Positions 1 to 12,417 of a stretch of 64,000 bases of DNA are shown one piece after another; position 1 is the first letter of the stretch; each line of letters starts with the position of its first letter. The translations under genes and the position numbers were made by a program. A model generated the notes under the pieces. It was not told where the DNA came from and searched no databases. It was given only the letters and a program-made list of their open reading frames with translations. Source of the stretch: Cenococcum geophilum 1.58 (Eukaryota > Ascomycota > Dothideomycetes > Gloniales > Gloniaceae); the NCBI GenBank assembly GCA_001692895.1, contig KV748212.1, forward strand, positions 124,001-188,000, in the 5' to 3' direction.

Positions 1-114
1 TTCCACTGTCTTCAGTATTTTCCTTTTACTGTCCTGCATTTACCTGTTGTTGTCAAATCCATTGCATCCTTCGGGGTCACTTCTTGCATTTCGTTGTTTT
101 GGATATCGCCTCTA

Positions 115-1426
115 ATGGCCATCTTTGCCTATCCACCTCCCCCACCACCACCTCCACCTCCATACTCAGGCTCTCCTCCTTCTCGTACACCATCTCGATC
201 ACGCTCGCTTACCATCATGCCTACTCGAACTAGGAACCGCTCCCTCTCGGTCCGCTCCAAGAAGGAGCCTAGCAATGGTGGCATATCCGAGAAATCAGTG
301 CCTAAGCACCGCTTTACCATGGCCTCGCTACGTGGGATGCAGCAGCCCGATATCTCTAAAAAGCTGTACAAACTCATCAAGACCGAGAATCATGCCATTA
401 GTGCGTACGAAACCGCTGGTCGCGAACGTGCAGCTATTGCTTCGCAATTGTCAGAGTGGGGCGAGGCCACCAGCGATGATGCTGTCTCAGAGATATCAGA
501 TAAACTTGGAGTGTTGCTAGCGGAAATTGCAGAGCAGGAAGACTTGTTCGCACAGAACTTAGAAGACTCTCGGGGTGTTTTGAAGCAAATCAGGAATACT
601 GAGAGCTCGGTGCAGCCGAGCAGGGACCATAAGGCGAAGGTATGCGTAGCCGAGTAGTTGGATGGAAGGATGAGTGCTGATAGTTTAAAAGGTGTCGGAT
701 GAGATCCAAAAACTTAAGTACAAGGAACCACAGAGCGCTAAGATTGTGCAACTGGAGCAGGAACTTGTCCGCGCAGAAGCACAGAGCTTAGTCGCGGAGG
801 CACAACTCACCAACATCGTAAGTTTCCTCACCCAAATCTCCATTCCCCTTATTTCTCTTCCACTCTCGATCCTCTTCAACTAACACTCACTCTTTTAGAC
901 CCGCCAAAAATTCAAAGAAGCCTACGACATCCACTTTGCCGCGACAATTGAGCGTGCCGAAAAGCAAATCATCCTCGCAAAACAAGCCCGTCGTCTCCTC
1001 AACCTTCTCGACGACACTCCAATCGTGCCCGGCGACACTCACCCACCCTTTGAGAACGTCGAGGCCGCTCGCCAAGTCCTTAATGATGCCGAAGACGAAC
1101 TCCGCGCCTGGCATCCGGCCGTTGAGCCCATTCACACCTCTGCCGGAAACCTTGGCGCAGGAGCAATGCCTGGCGGCGTCATACCTGGCGTGGGAACTGG
1201 TACAGCATACGGAAGTGAAGTTGGGACCGAGCATGCCTTGCAGGATACGCATCCTGCTTACAGAGAGAAAGCCGCCAGGAGCCGAAGCACCAGTGGATCG
1301 AGGAGAATAACGAGCGGAAGCACGGTGAACACGGTTGCTTCGCCTGTCGCAACAGAGACACAGGGGCCTCCGTACCCGGTTAGTGAGGTTGAGAGAAGGG
1401 AGGCGGCGCAAGTAGCTGCGTTTTAA
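115..1426 (+). CDS. Eisosome component Pil1/LSP1-like (PilB-type paralogue), 3 exons
   Basis: Predicted eisosome core protein: a BAR-like scaffold that lines furrow-shaped plasma-membrane domains. Model: join(115..639, 692..817, 899..1426), all phase 0, 392 aa; donors GTATGC and GTAAGT, acceptors AAAAG and TTTTAG. The Pil1 domain covers about residues 75-300 and holds family hallmarks such as SSVQPSRD, KYKEP and LVRAEAQSLVAEAQL. The first ATG is at 115; the same frame is open a little upstream but only from TTG. The N-terminus is unusual: ten consecutive prolines followed by an Arg/Ser-rich stretch of about 60 residues, where canonical Pil1 has a short membrane-inserting segment. This points to a divergent paralogue rather than the main Pil1. 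The C-terminal tail (from about residue 300) is low complexity. Family call is strong; paralogue assignment is inference. Confidence 0.9.
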
Positions 1427-1795
1427 TCTGAGCGAGTCTTGCGGCGTAGTTCTAACGATTCTGAATGATTCTCCGTGTGAAATTCTCGTTTCGTTATTGG
1501 GTCTGAGACTCCGACGTTTTTTGCATTATTGGATTCGGGACGATGGGAAGTAACATGTTGTATTATTACCGGGGTGGAGATGTTCATTGCTGTCTTTGTA
1601 TCCCTTCTCCTACGGATCTATGAGCGGGCTAATGGGGTTATGATGGAATTCACTTATTTCATTAGGCTTTTTGAATTGATTCGTATTGTGGAGCTGCTCC
1701 ACTAGGCATGACAGTTCGGCTGATTGTTCGTGGTTCTTAAGCTGAACTGTAGCTTTCGCCCACGTCCCCTCTTCCTATTTCATCTTTGGCCGTTT
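1427..1795. other. Convergent 3' intergenic region
   Basis: 369 bp between the stop codons of two tail-to-tail genes (Pil1-like and patatin-NACHT-ankyrin). It must hold both 3' UTRs. T-rich stretches are present, but I could not assign a poly(A) signal. No ORF or repeat seen. Confidence 0.6.
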
Positions 1796-4700
1796 CTAGT
1801 ACTCCCTCCTACCAATACGCGTGAAACGCATGTCTCTACTTTCCCAATGGATATCCCCAAAAGTGTCTGAAGTCTTACAAGCACAGATCGCTGCGGATTC
1901 AAATCCGCTGCTTACTCCTTCCATCTCCCGAAAACGGTCCAGAATTTCAATATCCGTCAGCAATCCTGGGCGCTCTTGCGTCATGAAATAATGATGGCTC
2001 TTAGTCGTCCCCGGCCATAGGGATTCCCCGAAAAGCAATGTGAATCCGAAATGCTCCACGGTGAAATCGATGTCAACGCTGACGAAGTTTGGATTACGAA
2101 ACGGCGGGGTTGGTTTAGAGCTAGGTGGGAGATAGAACAGTTTGTCATGCCACAATGCATATCCACTATGGCTATCTAGCCGATCATTCCCGTGAAGCCA
2201 CGAAAAGCCAGGTTGATACTTCCGAATGCTCTCGGCGCGGTTCAACGTCAGATAGTATTGCCTATCATGGTATCGAGCGCCTGTAATCCACGCCGAAGGC
2301 TCGTGAAGAATCATAGCGACCCATGTAACGTCTAAACGTATATGCATAGATGCGTATCCACCAGCGCGGGAAAGGGTCCTCGGGGGATAACTAGCTAAGA
2401 TTCTTGACGTCACCCCAGATACCAAAAGCTCGCTAATATCATGAAAATCTTGTTGAACAGCCAGATTTAATGCTTTAATGATCCACCGCACTGAAACTAC
2501 CGGGTTCTCACTGGGTTCGTCACCGATGGAAAATGTTTCGTATTCCATTAATTGAGGCACGATATTAGTAGACCCACTAGCAGCAGCTAGCATCAAAAGT
2601 GTCCAACCTTCGCTCCGGTTTTCGGGGTTTCGCGTTAACTTGCCAACCGAGACACCTGCCTCAAGCAGGGCTTTTGAGGCGGTTGCATTTTTTGTGCGAA
2701 TTGCGTGCTCGAGTGCTGACATTCCCGGAAGTAACCTGTCCATGTCTAGGTCGGAAGGGATGGAAGTTAAAGACATATCAATGCTGATATTTTCGGAATT
2801 CAGCAATCGGAGAATGTCTGACGCCCCAGCTACCGAGGCCAGCCAGATCAGTTTCATCTTGCCAGGTTCGCTTAGCCACTTGCTGACTAGATTCTCTTCT
2901 ATATTGCTGAATTCAAAGAACGTCCTTGCCATTTGATAGTCTCCTCGTTGCACTGCGTAATGAATAGGCGTGAGTTCTGATCTGTCAGCTGCACACATGG
3001 CCTTGAAGATTGATAGCGTTTCCGACTCAACGGAATTCAGGCAACCCAACACGACGTCATAATGTCCTTTTAAAGCCGCGATGTGCAAAAGATTCTGACC
3101 GCTAGAGTCTAATACGGAATATGGATGAGCAGCTATGGTATAGCTATAACTAGCTTTTTGGATGAGGAATAACATGGCGTTGGTATTGCCGCCGCTTGCT
3201 GCATGATGGAGAATCGTGCGACTGGCGTTATCCGCGTAGAAATCACACGCTAAATGCCTCCGGAGCAGCACTGACCAAATGTCTTCATTACCACCTTCTG
3301 CTGCATGATGGAACGCATCGCATCCTTCGTCATCCCTTTTGCCTGGGTCACATACTTGTAGCAGTAGCTCCATTACTTGCATGTTTCCGCTCTGAACACA
3401 GACATGCAATGGATACAGACCACCGTGATTGAAAAGCGGAATGTTGAAGAAGTCCAGGCTGGGGTGCTTTGATTTGCACCTTTCTATGACGAGCTGAAGG
3501 AGAGGGATATGCTGATTCACTACTGCCCATCCGAAAAGGCCGAAGAGATGAGCTTCTCGAGACCGCCCATTACCAATTGGTCTCCATGGGTGGAGCTGCC
3601 ATGCCTCATTAGGTTTTAGAGCCAGATCCCGAAGGTGATTCCAGAAGGGAGATTTCTCGGAAATCCCTTGAGTAAGTAACGCCCAGTTATGTTTGGAGTA
3701 TTGAAAAAAAAATCGTTTGTGAATAAGTGGATCTGGCGGAGGCTGGCGCCGGGGAAGGGCTAGCGGTGTGGGCTGCGTTTTAGCTTTAGGGATGAGCCTA
3801 CGAAGAAGACCTGGGACCATTGCAACCAGGACATTGGGGACTTCTAATCTGGGAGCGGCACTTCCCTGGTAATTTGGAGCGTTTGATGAGTTTTGTACAT
3901 GTAAGTCAAGGTTGTGTGAGGCTATGTGAGCAATGCAGAGCTCGCCTAGTTCTAGCTCGGCTTCTTTGTACTTGAAGCTGGATAACAGTTGGCCCTCCGA
4001 TTGGCGTGTCTCATTGAAAAGGAATTGGCGCACCGAATGATGAGCTGGTAGAATACAGCTGGTTAACTCATCTAGAACGACAAGATTTGAGCAGCTGCGA
4101 ATAACAAAGGAACTTGTCGGAATCTTAGTTAGGTCTAATTTCCCAGAGACGGGGTTAACGGCAAGCGCCTCTTTCATCTGCTCAATATGCATGGGGCGTA
4201 GTGCCGCACATGTCCACGTAAGGATCTTATGTGCGTATACCCGTCTGCTGCTGGCAATTCTATCAACACATCGCCGATATGTCTCATCTAGGTCTCGAGG
4301 GAGATGGGCAAGGGCCATCGTAATGTCATGATCGTTGAAACATTCCTCCCAGAGAGTATCCAGCTGAAGCCTAACCCACAGGAACCTATAATTAAATTAG
4401 CGAGGAAAACGTTTTCAGTTGCAGAGGCCAGCCCTTACATTCCTCCAGCTTTGGCGAGCAATTCATGTTTCACACTTTGTAGTAGGGAGGGAGATTCTGT
4501 CAGCGGCCTCTCCAGCATCTTTGCGTCTATTCTCTTGTTGATAAAGGCCATGATATCTCCCTTGGTATCTTCCTCAGAGATCCATATTCGGGTGGATTGC
4601 GGGAGTCGCTCCATTACTCCGACCTCATCCCGACTAGAGATGAGAATTTTGTTTCCTGGTTTTTCTAGAAGACGAGCAAGGACATTCAAGGCCCTGGTCA

Positions 4701-6941
4701 CTTCATCTGGTTCACATTCATCCAGACCATCTACAAGATAGAATACACCTGAAATCATCGAACTCAACGGCAGGAGAACTTCTCGGCTTAATTCTTCGAC
4801 ATCTGGTGGCCTCTCCTTTGGACCGTAGAAGAGTTTTATTTTACGAACTACGTGAGCAGGACAAGGTCTATTGATAGAACTAAGATATCCTAGGAGTTGC
4901 TTGACGTAGCTTTCCAGGAGATCCATTGCTTTTAGCTGGCTACGGATTGAGGAGTCGTAGAAGAAATGGATGGCTGGGGATCCCGTGGTTGTCGACATTT
5001 CCACCGCGGCTTCGACCACAGTTGTCCTACTCATGAGTCAAGATGAAAATCTATCAAAAATAACTCATGACTTACATAACGATAGATTTGCCGCATCCAA
5101 CTGAAAGGAGAGTACGGTCAGTACGAATTGGCTAGTTGGTGGACAGCTACATTCACAGACCAATGCCGCAAAGCCACAAACATGCGCTACCTGTTTCTTC
5201 TAGCCAGTTATTGAAGTCCGGATTCGCTAGTATCCACGTTGCGGTCCCTTCGCATCTTTGGTAAGTTCGAAAAGCTTTGGCTCTCTCCGGATCGTAAGTG
5301 GAGAGCTCGCTGAAAATATCGTACGGGTCTAAACGGATGCATAAGCGGTCTTAACACTCTATGAAGAGTGAAGTAGTAGATGGCATAGATACCAGTACAG
5401 GACAATTGCCACTCTTTTTTGTTTGCGAGCGCGACAAACACAGATGCGTCATAAGAGGGCAGCTCAGGCAAACGATCAATTGCTTTACAAGCTATATAAA
5501 AAGCGCCCGTCAGACAAGAACTTGGAGCAGAGAGTATCTGAAACGTTTGGGAGCGATGAAACTAGGCAAAGTTCGACGCACAAATTCTCTCAGCAAGTGC
5601 TTTTGCACACATCTTAACGCGCTTGTGGGCTGTTTCCGTCGATAGATAGTGATCAGTCATATCTACGATTGTGTTTTTCTCAGATGTTTCTTCTAGCCCA
5701 ATATCCGCGAGACCGTTGGGGATATTAAAACGGAAGTACCTCCCCTCATCATCGAGATTCGAATGCTCTTGGTGAAACAGCTCGGCTGTTGTCTCCGTCT
5801 CTGTCGCAATGCTAAGAAGTGATTTGCCAAGGTCAATGATGCCTTTGCCAAATTTCTTGAGCGAGGGAATTCCGGTGCCAATTGAGATTATACATCTTAT
5901 GTTTTCCTCAAGGGGCTCAGTTGACCAAATTTCCTTAGCTTCGGTCCAGAGTTGCCGAATGGGGTTATTTGCACCTGTTCCGCCATCAGTAAACAGTCTA
6001 TTCTCCGGGCCGATAGCAATTGGATCGAAGAATGATGAAGCCGCTGAGGTTGCTCTGGCAGCTTCCCAGATCTTCGTCACTCGATATAGACTCGAGGAGC
6101 CACGAGGGGGAGGATAGCTCCGGAGAAGTGTCGTCGTGCTGGTCCCGCCGCTTGTGCAACACACGAAGCTGACAAAGAAATAAGTTAGGGACTTGGGATG
6201 GTCTAATACTACCAAACGATACAAGGTGTAAAATGAATAGCCCTAGTTGCTACTCACACTTTGCAGAAAGCGTTGGGTTCCTTAAGAAGTGAATCTTCCC
6301 CAAAGCCTTGTTGAACAAGAACGTCTTTAATAGATGTAGCTAGCTCATCACTATCAAAACGCTCGTGGGTCCGACCGGTTAATCCCACAGCAAAATGTCG
6401 TTTTTTCTTGAAAACACGATCGGAAAGCGCGATATACGCTTCAATGCATTGGTCAACATCCATGCGGAGACGACCAAGCATAATGGCCAACAGCCTGCTT
6501 AGGATTAGCCTTGTTTGTGGTAATTGATACGTATTAAAGGATGTTTTAACATGTAAATGAAATATCGAATGCCCTGGAACTACATCTAACTAATGTGGAG
6601 ACCATAGAAACAGTTCCAATTCGTTAGAACTTATTGAAGAATAGTATCTGAGTGTACCTGCCAAATTAATAACGGTGCCAGCTGAGAAATGGAAGTTACA
6701 TCTGAGTTCTAAAATAGAGCTGCGAGATCCGGTTCTAGTGCCCAGATGTTGCTGGAATATAACCACCTGAAAGTTCTTACCCGCCAGTGCTTGTTCCACC
6801 AATCATGTCGAAGTAATCGCATGGTTTTGGCGGATCATCGGGGTTGACGGTTTCCATAAGTTTCTGAAGGATATAAAGCGACGACAATCCGCGCACACCT
6901 CCTCCATCAAGGCAGAGAAGGTTGAGTTCTCGCCCTGGCAT
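1796..6941 (-). CDS. Patatin-NACHT-ankyrin protein (fungal NLR-like), 8 exons
   Basis: Predicted STAND/NLR-like protein with a lipase effector. Phase-consistent model: complement(join(1796..4385, 4439..5026, 5076..5100, 5161..5349, 5393..5491, 5582..6168, 6258..6494, 6781..6941)), 1491 aa. Residues 1-328 form a patatin-like phospholipase: oxyanion motif DGGGVRG, nucleophile motif GTSTGG and the catalytic Asp motif DGG in TDGGTGANNP. Residues ~420-650 are a NACHT NTPase: Walker A GIVGCGKS (25-nt exon 5076-5100), Walker B FYLVDGLDECE, then ILISSRDE and the conserved HLPRDLDETY that ends the module. Ankyrin-type repeats lie at about 945-1250 (PLHVCVQSGN, ILHHAASGGN, LLHIAALKGH, PIHYAVQRGD). The C-terminal ~240 residues are unassigned. 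Start 6941 gives MPGRELNLLCLDGGG, usual for the family. Such proteins are linked to heterokaryon incompatibility and immunity in fungi; that role here is inference. The donor at 5160 (GTCTGT) and the 43-nt intron 5350-5392 are the weakest points. Confidence 0.85.
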
Positions 6942-7584
6942 GGCGTTGGTCTACAGCAGGATGCCAAATCCGCCACTACACGCGATATGATTCCTTATAG
7001 AGTTCGAGGAGACCTCCCCAGATGAGGTCGCATTCGTAATCGCACAAAATCTCGTCTAGGGAGCTTAAAGATAGAACAAGGCTGTCGATGGTGATCATTT
7101 AGACGCTTAAGATCTTCATAGGAACTAATCATACTCCATGTCTTCCGGTAGACACGAAGTGGAGTAGACTGCCGTCAATGGGATGAAGGCTAAAAATTCT
7201 GAAGAGAAGGCTGACATAAGGTCGGCGACTGCGGTCCTCCACTTCAGCCACCCAACTGATGATAGGCAAACATCCCCTCCATGTTTCGTGCTCCGAGTGC
7301 CAAGGAATTCGCATCATCTGTTGATCCGTGGCCTCTTCGAATCCAAGTCCCTTTGGACAGGTGGAACTTTAACCAGGCAGTTGTGTCCGCTTGCTTTGCT
7401 GATATAGATTCCGCTATCTCGAATCCCGCACTTATCGACCTGCATTCCACCATCCACCTCCGAGTTTCAACCCACAATTCTCCTCCTCGCCATACCTGTT
7501 CACCGCCGCATCCAGCAACTAGGCCATTCAACAGCACTATAGACTCGATCTCACGTATTCTATAAGAATAAGGGAGCCGTCAAG
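6942..7584. promoter_or_regulatory. Shared divergent upstream region, NLR-like gene and SEC24
   Basis: 643 bp separate the two divergent start codons. Both promoters and 5' leaders must lie here. The half next to SEC24 (7360-7560) is pyrimidine-rich on the + strand, as is common just upstream of fungal housekeeping start codons. Short ORFs in it show no recognisable protein. Confidence 0.5.
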
Positions 7585-10306
7585 ATGGAACACGATGGGG
7601 GTTCAGCGGCGCACAAGAAAAAGCGTGCATACGCTGCTCAAGCGTATGACTTTGGTGCAAATGCGGGATTAGCAGCGGGGGCAGCTCAACCAGCAGCTAT
7701 ACCAGCGGTAGGAATGCCTCAGTCGCCGCAGGAACCATTGGCAGCGCAGTTTGGACAGATGAACCTGGGGCCGCAACCAGTGCAGCAAGCTCCCCAGATG
7801 CAGCCACCTCCGCAGAATCTTAATCAACTCTATCCAACGGATCTCGTTACACAGCCTTTTAATGTCATGGAACTCGACCTTCCACCCCCACAAATCAATC
7901 TACCCCCGAATGTATGTATAGGAATTCCTATAGCTGAACCATCACTGACCCGCACAGACGAGCGCCACACCATCGCCTTATGCAAATTGCCCTCCGAAAT
8001 ATGTCCGATCGACACTAAACACGGCCCCGACTACACATTCATTATTGAAGAAATCTCGACTCCCATTTGCCCTCGTCATTCAGCCCTATACGTCTCTGCA
8101 CGATGCAGAAGATCCAGTACCAGTTGTGCCCGACCAGGTCATTTCAAGATGTCGGCGCTGTCGGGCATACATCAACCCTTTCGTTACCTTTCTCGATCAC
8201 GGGCATAGATGGAGGTGTAACATGTGCAATCTGACAAATGATGTTCCGCAGGCATTTGATTGGGATTCAGCAGCTCAAAAGAGCGTAGACAGATGGCAGA
8301 GACCGGAACTCAACCATGCCGTGTGTGAGTTTGTAGCTCCTCAAGAGTACATGGTTCGTCCGCCACAACCTCTAGTCTACCTCTTCCTCTTTGATGTCAG
8401 TTATGCCGCCGTTACGAACGGACTTTTAGCGACTAGTGCTCGGTGCATTTTGGAAAGTTTGGATAGGATACCCAACGCGGATCGGAGAACACGGGTAGGA
8501 TTCATGGCTGTGGACTCAAGTTTGCATTACTTTTCCATCTCGCGGGATGGAAGCGAAAGTAACGAACCTAGCATGCTTGTTGTCAGCGATCTCGATGAGC
8601 CATTCCTACCAACACCCACAGACCTTCTCGTAAACCTCTCGGAGTGTCGGGCAAACGTAGAAAACTTCCTTGAAAAACTTCAATCAATGTTCCAGGACAC
8701 TCAAAATGCTGCCTCTGCCATGGGCTCGGCTCTCCGAGCTGGCCACAAACTCATATCACCCGTAGGCGGTAAGATTACCGTTCTCACTGCATCATTACCA
8801 AATGTTGGATATGGCAAGCTTGAAATGAGGGAAGACAAAAAGATGCTCGGGACAAGCAAGGAAGGAGGTCTACTACAGACTGCGAATAGCTTTTACAAGA
8901 GTTTTGCCGTGGAATGCTCGAAGAATCAAGTATCCATTGACATGTTCCTTTTCTCCTCCCAGTACCAGGATGTAGCTACTCTCAGCAACCTTCCGAGGTA
9001 CACTGGTGGCCAAACGTATTTCTACCCAGGATGGAATGCGGCGAGAAGTGAAGATGCCATCAAATTTGCTAGGGAGTTCAGTGACTACCTTTCTGCCGAA
9101 ATAGGCCTTGAGGCGGTGCTGCGAGTAAGAGCTACGACAGGTCTACGGATGAGCACGTTTTACGGCAATTTCTTTAACCGAAGTTCGGATCTTTGCGCTT
9201 TCCCAGCGTTCCCACGCGACCAAAGCTACGTTGTAGAAGTTGCCATTGATGAGACCATCACAAAACCTTATGTATGCATGCAGGCTGCGGTTCTTCACAC
9301 AACTTGCAATGGAGAAAGGCGGATAAGAGTCTTGACTTTGGCACTACCGACTACGGAAACTTTGGCAAACATATATGCATCAGCGGATCAAGCCGCGATT
9401 ACCGTGTACTTCAGCCATAAGGCTGTTGAAAGAGCACTGGGTAGTGGACTAGAAGCCGCTCGGGATGCGTTACAAGCTAAGGTCATTGAGATACTCCAAA
9501 CATATCGGAAAGAATTGGCAGGGGGAAATATGGGAGGCGGCGGTTTACAGTTGCCTCATAATCTGAGGGCTTTGCCAGTCTTATTCCTCGGCTTGATTAA
9601 GAACGTAAGTTGCGGTTCTTGATCAATATTAAACAAGGCGTGTACTGATATGACCTAGGTTGGCCTCCGAAAATCAGCCCAGATACCTTCTGATTTACGC
9701 TCTGCGGCGCTCTGCCTCCTCTCCACTCTGCCATTACCTCTGATGATCCAATATATATACCCGAAGTTCTTCTCACTGCACGACATGCCGGATAATTCAG
9801 GTGTACCTGACCCAGCTACTGGCGAAATCATTCTCCCCCCCCCCTGCAACCTTTCCTCTGAACGCGTCGTACCGTACGGATTATATTTGATTGATGACGG
9901 GGTAAACCAGTTCATTTGGGTCGGTCGCGATGCGGTCCCCGCACTTCTGCTGGATGTCTTCGGCGTGGAAGACCGAACCGCAATCAAGCAAGGCAAGACA
10001 AGTATGCCAGTGCTTGAGAACGAATTCAACGAACGTGTACGGGGGGTTATTGAAAAGAGTAAAGACCATCGGGCCAAAGGGGTTGGCAGCATCATCGTTC
10101 CAACACTCTACGTGATAAAAGAGGATGGCGATCCAAGCTTGAAGCTGTGGGCGCAGACATTGCTGGTAGAGGACCGAGCAGACCAAGGAGTCAGCTTGCA
10201 GCAATGGATGGGCATGTTGAGAGAGAAAGTGAGTCCAGCCCCTCCTCCCTTGATCCTCTCTACTTGGCCCGATTAGTCGCTAAACGAGATACAGGTCGTG
10301 CAATAG
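7585..10306 (+). CDS. SEC24: COPII coat subunit Sec24, 4 exons
   Basis: Cargo-binding subunit of the Sec23/Sec24 inner COPII coat at ER exit sites. Model: join(7585..7911, 7958..9604, 9659..10228, 10295..10306), all phase 0, 851 aa. The Gln/Pro-rich N-terminus carries the [15 protein letters not shown] start typical of fungal Sec24. The zinc finger follows at about residues 171-199 (CRRC and CNMC pairs), then the trunk ([15 protein letters not shown]), beta-sandwich, helical domain and gelsolin-like domain ([17 protein letters not shown], about 705-790). The last exon is only 12 nt: splicing GTGAGT at 10229 to ACAG at 10294 replaces a 16-residue read-through tail (stop at 10276) by VVQ, a length and ending closer to the family. 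The ATG at 7585 is the first in frame. Confidence 0.95.
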
Positions 10307-12407
10307 AGATTTAATGTAGCCGAATAATGGCGCCTATAAAAAGAGGTTAGAGTAGGTGAGGATCTTTGTTGGTAGGTTTTCGTTCGCACCAACATTTGGT
10401 AGTGGGTGGTGAACGATGTTATGTAGCACAACGTATTCAACAACCTAAAGGGTTCCCATTGATGTGGAATGAGTGCGTGTTGTCATTGCAATCCCTTGCA
10501 AGCAGCGTGGCTTTTAGATGCAGTGATCCGTAGCGCGCTCTGCTGGTGTCACGTAGGCTGAAGATCTTGCTCTCGACTGAAAGAGTAATGCCGTGGGTGA
10601 CGGAACGGCCCGTGCATGAAGTTTGTTGTTTCTCGAAGATTGATCTGGATTCGGGATGTAGAAACGATTAGTAATGTTTGGGGCGTAGTAGCAGGGGCAG
10701 ATGCAGGCCACTTTGTGGGATGCGGTGTTGTGCAGCATGCTCTTCTGGTGCCACGATGGCTCGCAGGCAATGCAACGTCCAGCAACTGATGTTTGCTTAT
10801 TTCCGAACACTGGTCTGGACTCTTATTCGAGACTCTGCAATGACAAGGGGGGACGCGAGGTATGTAATTAAAAAAGCTTGGCACTGAGCTGGCATCTGGC
10901 GCAGTATCCCTTCGGCTGGTAGATTTGGTTCTACGGTTATCGATAAGAGCCAGCCAATAGAATCAATAGGATCAAGGCCCCGTAACCATACGGTCCAACT
11001 ATCGTAATATGACACCAGTTCGGCTCGCACAAATACAGGAACAACCGCTCCAGCTGCGACCCCATCTCGATAGTGAATTGGCTCATACAACAATGCAGAA
11101 TGGCTCCTAAATGTACCTTGAATGAAAATAAAGGTCACTAGGTATCTCATAAGGCGCCACCTTCGTTTGTGCAATGTGCGGTTCTAAAGATCCACGCGCG
11201 TTAGGATTCTAGAGTTCATCGTGTTCGGTGAATTTGGGCTCAATCTTGCAGGTGGGATAGTTAGCCTAGATCTAAGAGCACGTACTGTGCCGATCACAGG
11301 TATGACGCCGGGGTGCTTGCGCAGCAGTGCTTTTCCTGCGGGCATAGCACTCTAGGATGAACATTGAAGAGAATAGATCGGAAAAGGTAAGGCAGACTAG
11401 TTCGAAGCGGTGAGCTAGTGGGGAGATCTAATATTCCTCTGGCGGAGGTGTTTTTGAAGCTGATAATGCGTTGTGCCAGAGGGTGTTCAGCTTGTGCGCT
11501 TGCCGGATACCATCAAATGTTAAACAGGCGTCAGCCTATCAAATAGGTCATTGTGTCGTTACCATCTAAGCGGGCCCAGTGAGACTGACGACGAAATATG
11601 TAAGGAACTGCGCAGGAATATGTAACAATGGTAGAGGATCGGCATACCCCCAATCCTCTCCACAAACAGCCGCCTCCATGACATTAACTATGATAGCTTG
11701 GCCCGTGTCGGCAAGATAGATTACCTTATAGCGGACTTTACCTGAATCAAGTTGGGGTAGATGAGATAGGAAACAGTTGAACAGCTGCCATTGAGATTTC
11801 TGACGCTCAGGGCCGAATTACGGGTCGTATCATACAATAGGTCGCCTAGACTAGGGAAGGCAGTCTAGAGCGTCTTTAGTGTGGAAACGAAGGCAAAAGG
11901 TTCAAATGGGAAGCTTACTATCCCAAACCCCGAACCCACAGTTTCTCCGTCATGTTGAAAATAGCCTGTGGTCGCTGTGTATTCGTAATGAGGGCTTCGA
12001 CCTTTCCTACAGGGACAAGGCGTAACTATTGAAAAAATTAATACAACGATTCCGTCGATGCAGGTATGTGACCTACGAACAGTTACAATGGTTTGTTAAA
12101 CATTTTCCTCAGATCTAGACGTTCTCAAGTGGACTAAGAAAAATAACTTGAGAAGAAAGAAGAAATAAGAAGTTGTGTGTAGTAAACTTTTTGATGTTTT
12201 CCTTAGGTCTGGAAAGGTTGGTTTTAATCCAATCCACTGCTAAGATGGAGATATCGCACGTGTATCTAAAGCTCATGTAAACCAGCCTTGGCCACAGATC
12301 ACATAAAATGTATACATACGATTACATACCAGCTTGGCGAGGTGCATGCTGCTTAACTACACAGCTGAAAGCTGTAATACTCGTGGCACCCACTAGTAAG
12401 CAGCGCT
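10307..12407. other. Gene-less stretch downstream of SEC24
   Basis: About 2.1 kb with ordinary composition. No ORF above ~125 codons, no intron-joined family match and no tandem repeat seen. The first few hundred bases are presumably the SEC24 3' UTR. A 125-codon minus-strand ORF at 10797-11174 was judged chance. Confidence 0.5.
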
Positions 12408-12417
12408 TACTAGTGGT
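12391..12417. repeat. Perfect palindrome abutting the MITE
   Basis: Two 12-bp arms (CCACTAGTAAGC and its reverse complement) flank a 3-nt centre (AGC). The right arm runs into the first bases of the MITE; the left arm looks like the outer end of a second, mostly lost copy in opposite orientation (CCACTAG followed by TA). Confidence 0.7.

Noticed and set aside
887-1411. 174-codon minus-strand ORF
   Set aside because: Shadow of Pil1-like exon 3.
10797-11174. 125-codon minus-strand ORF
   Set aside because: No recognisable motif, no support for start or splicing; chance length in this composition.
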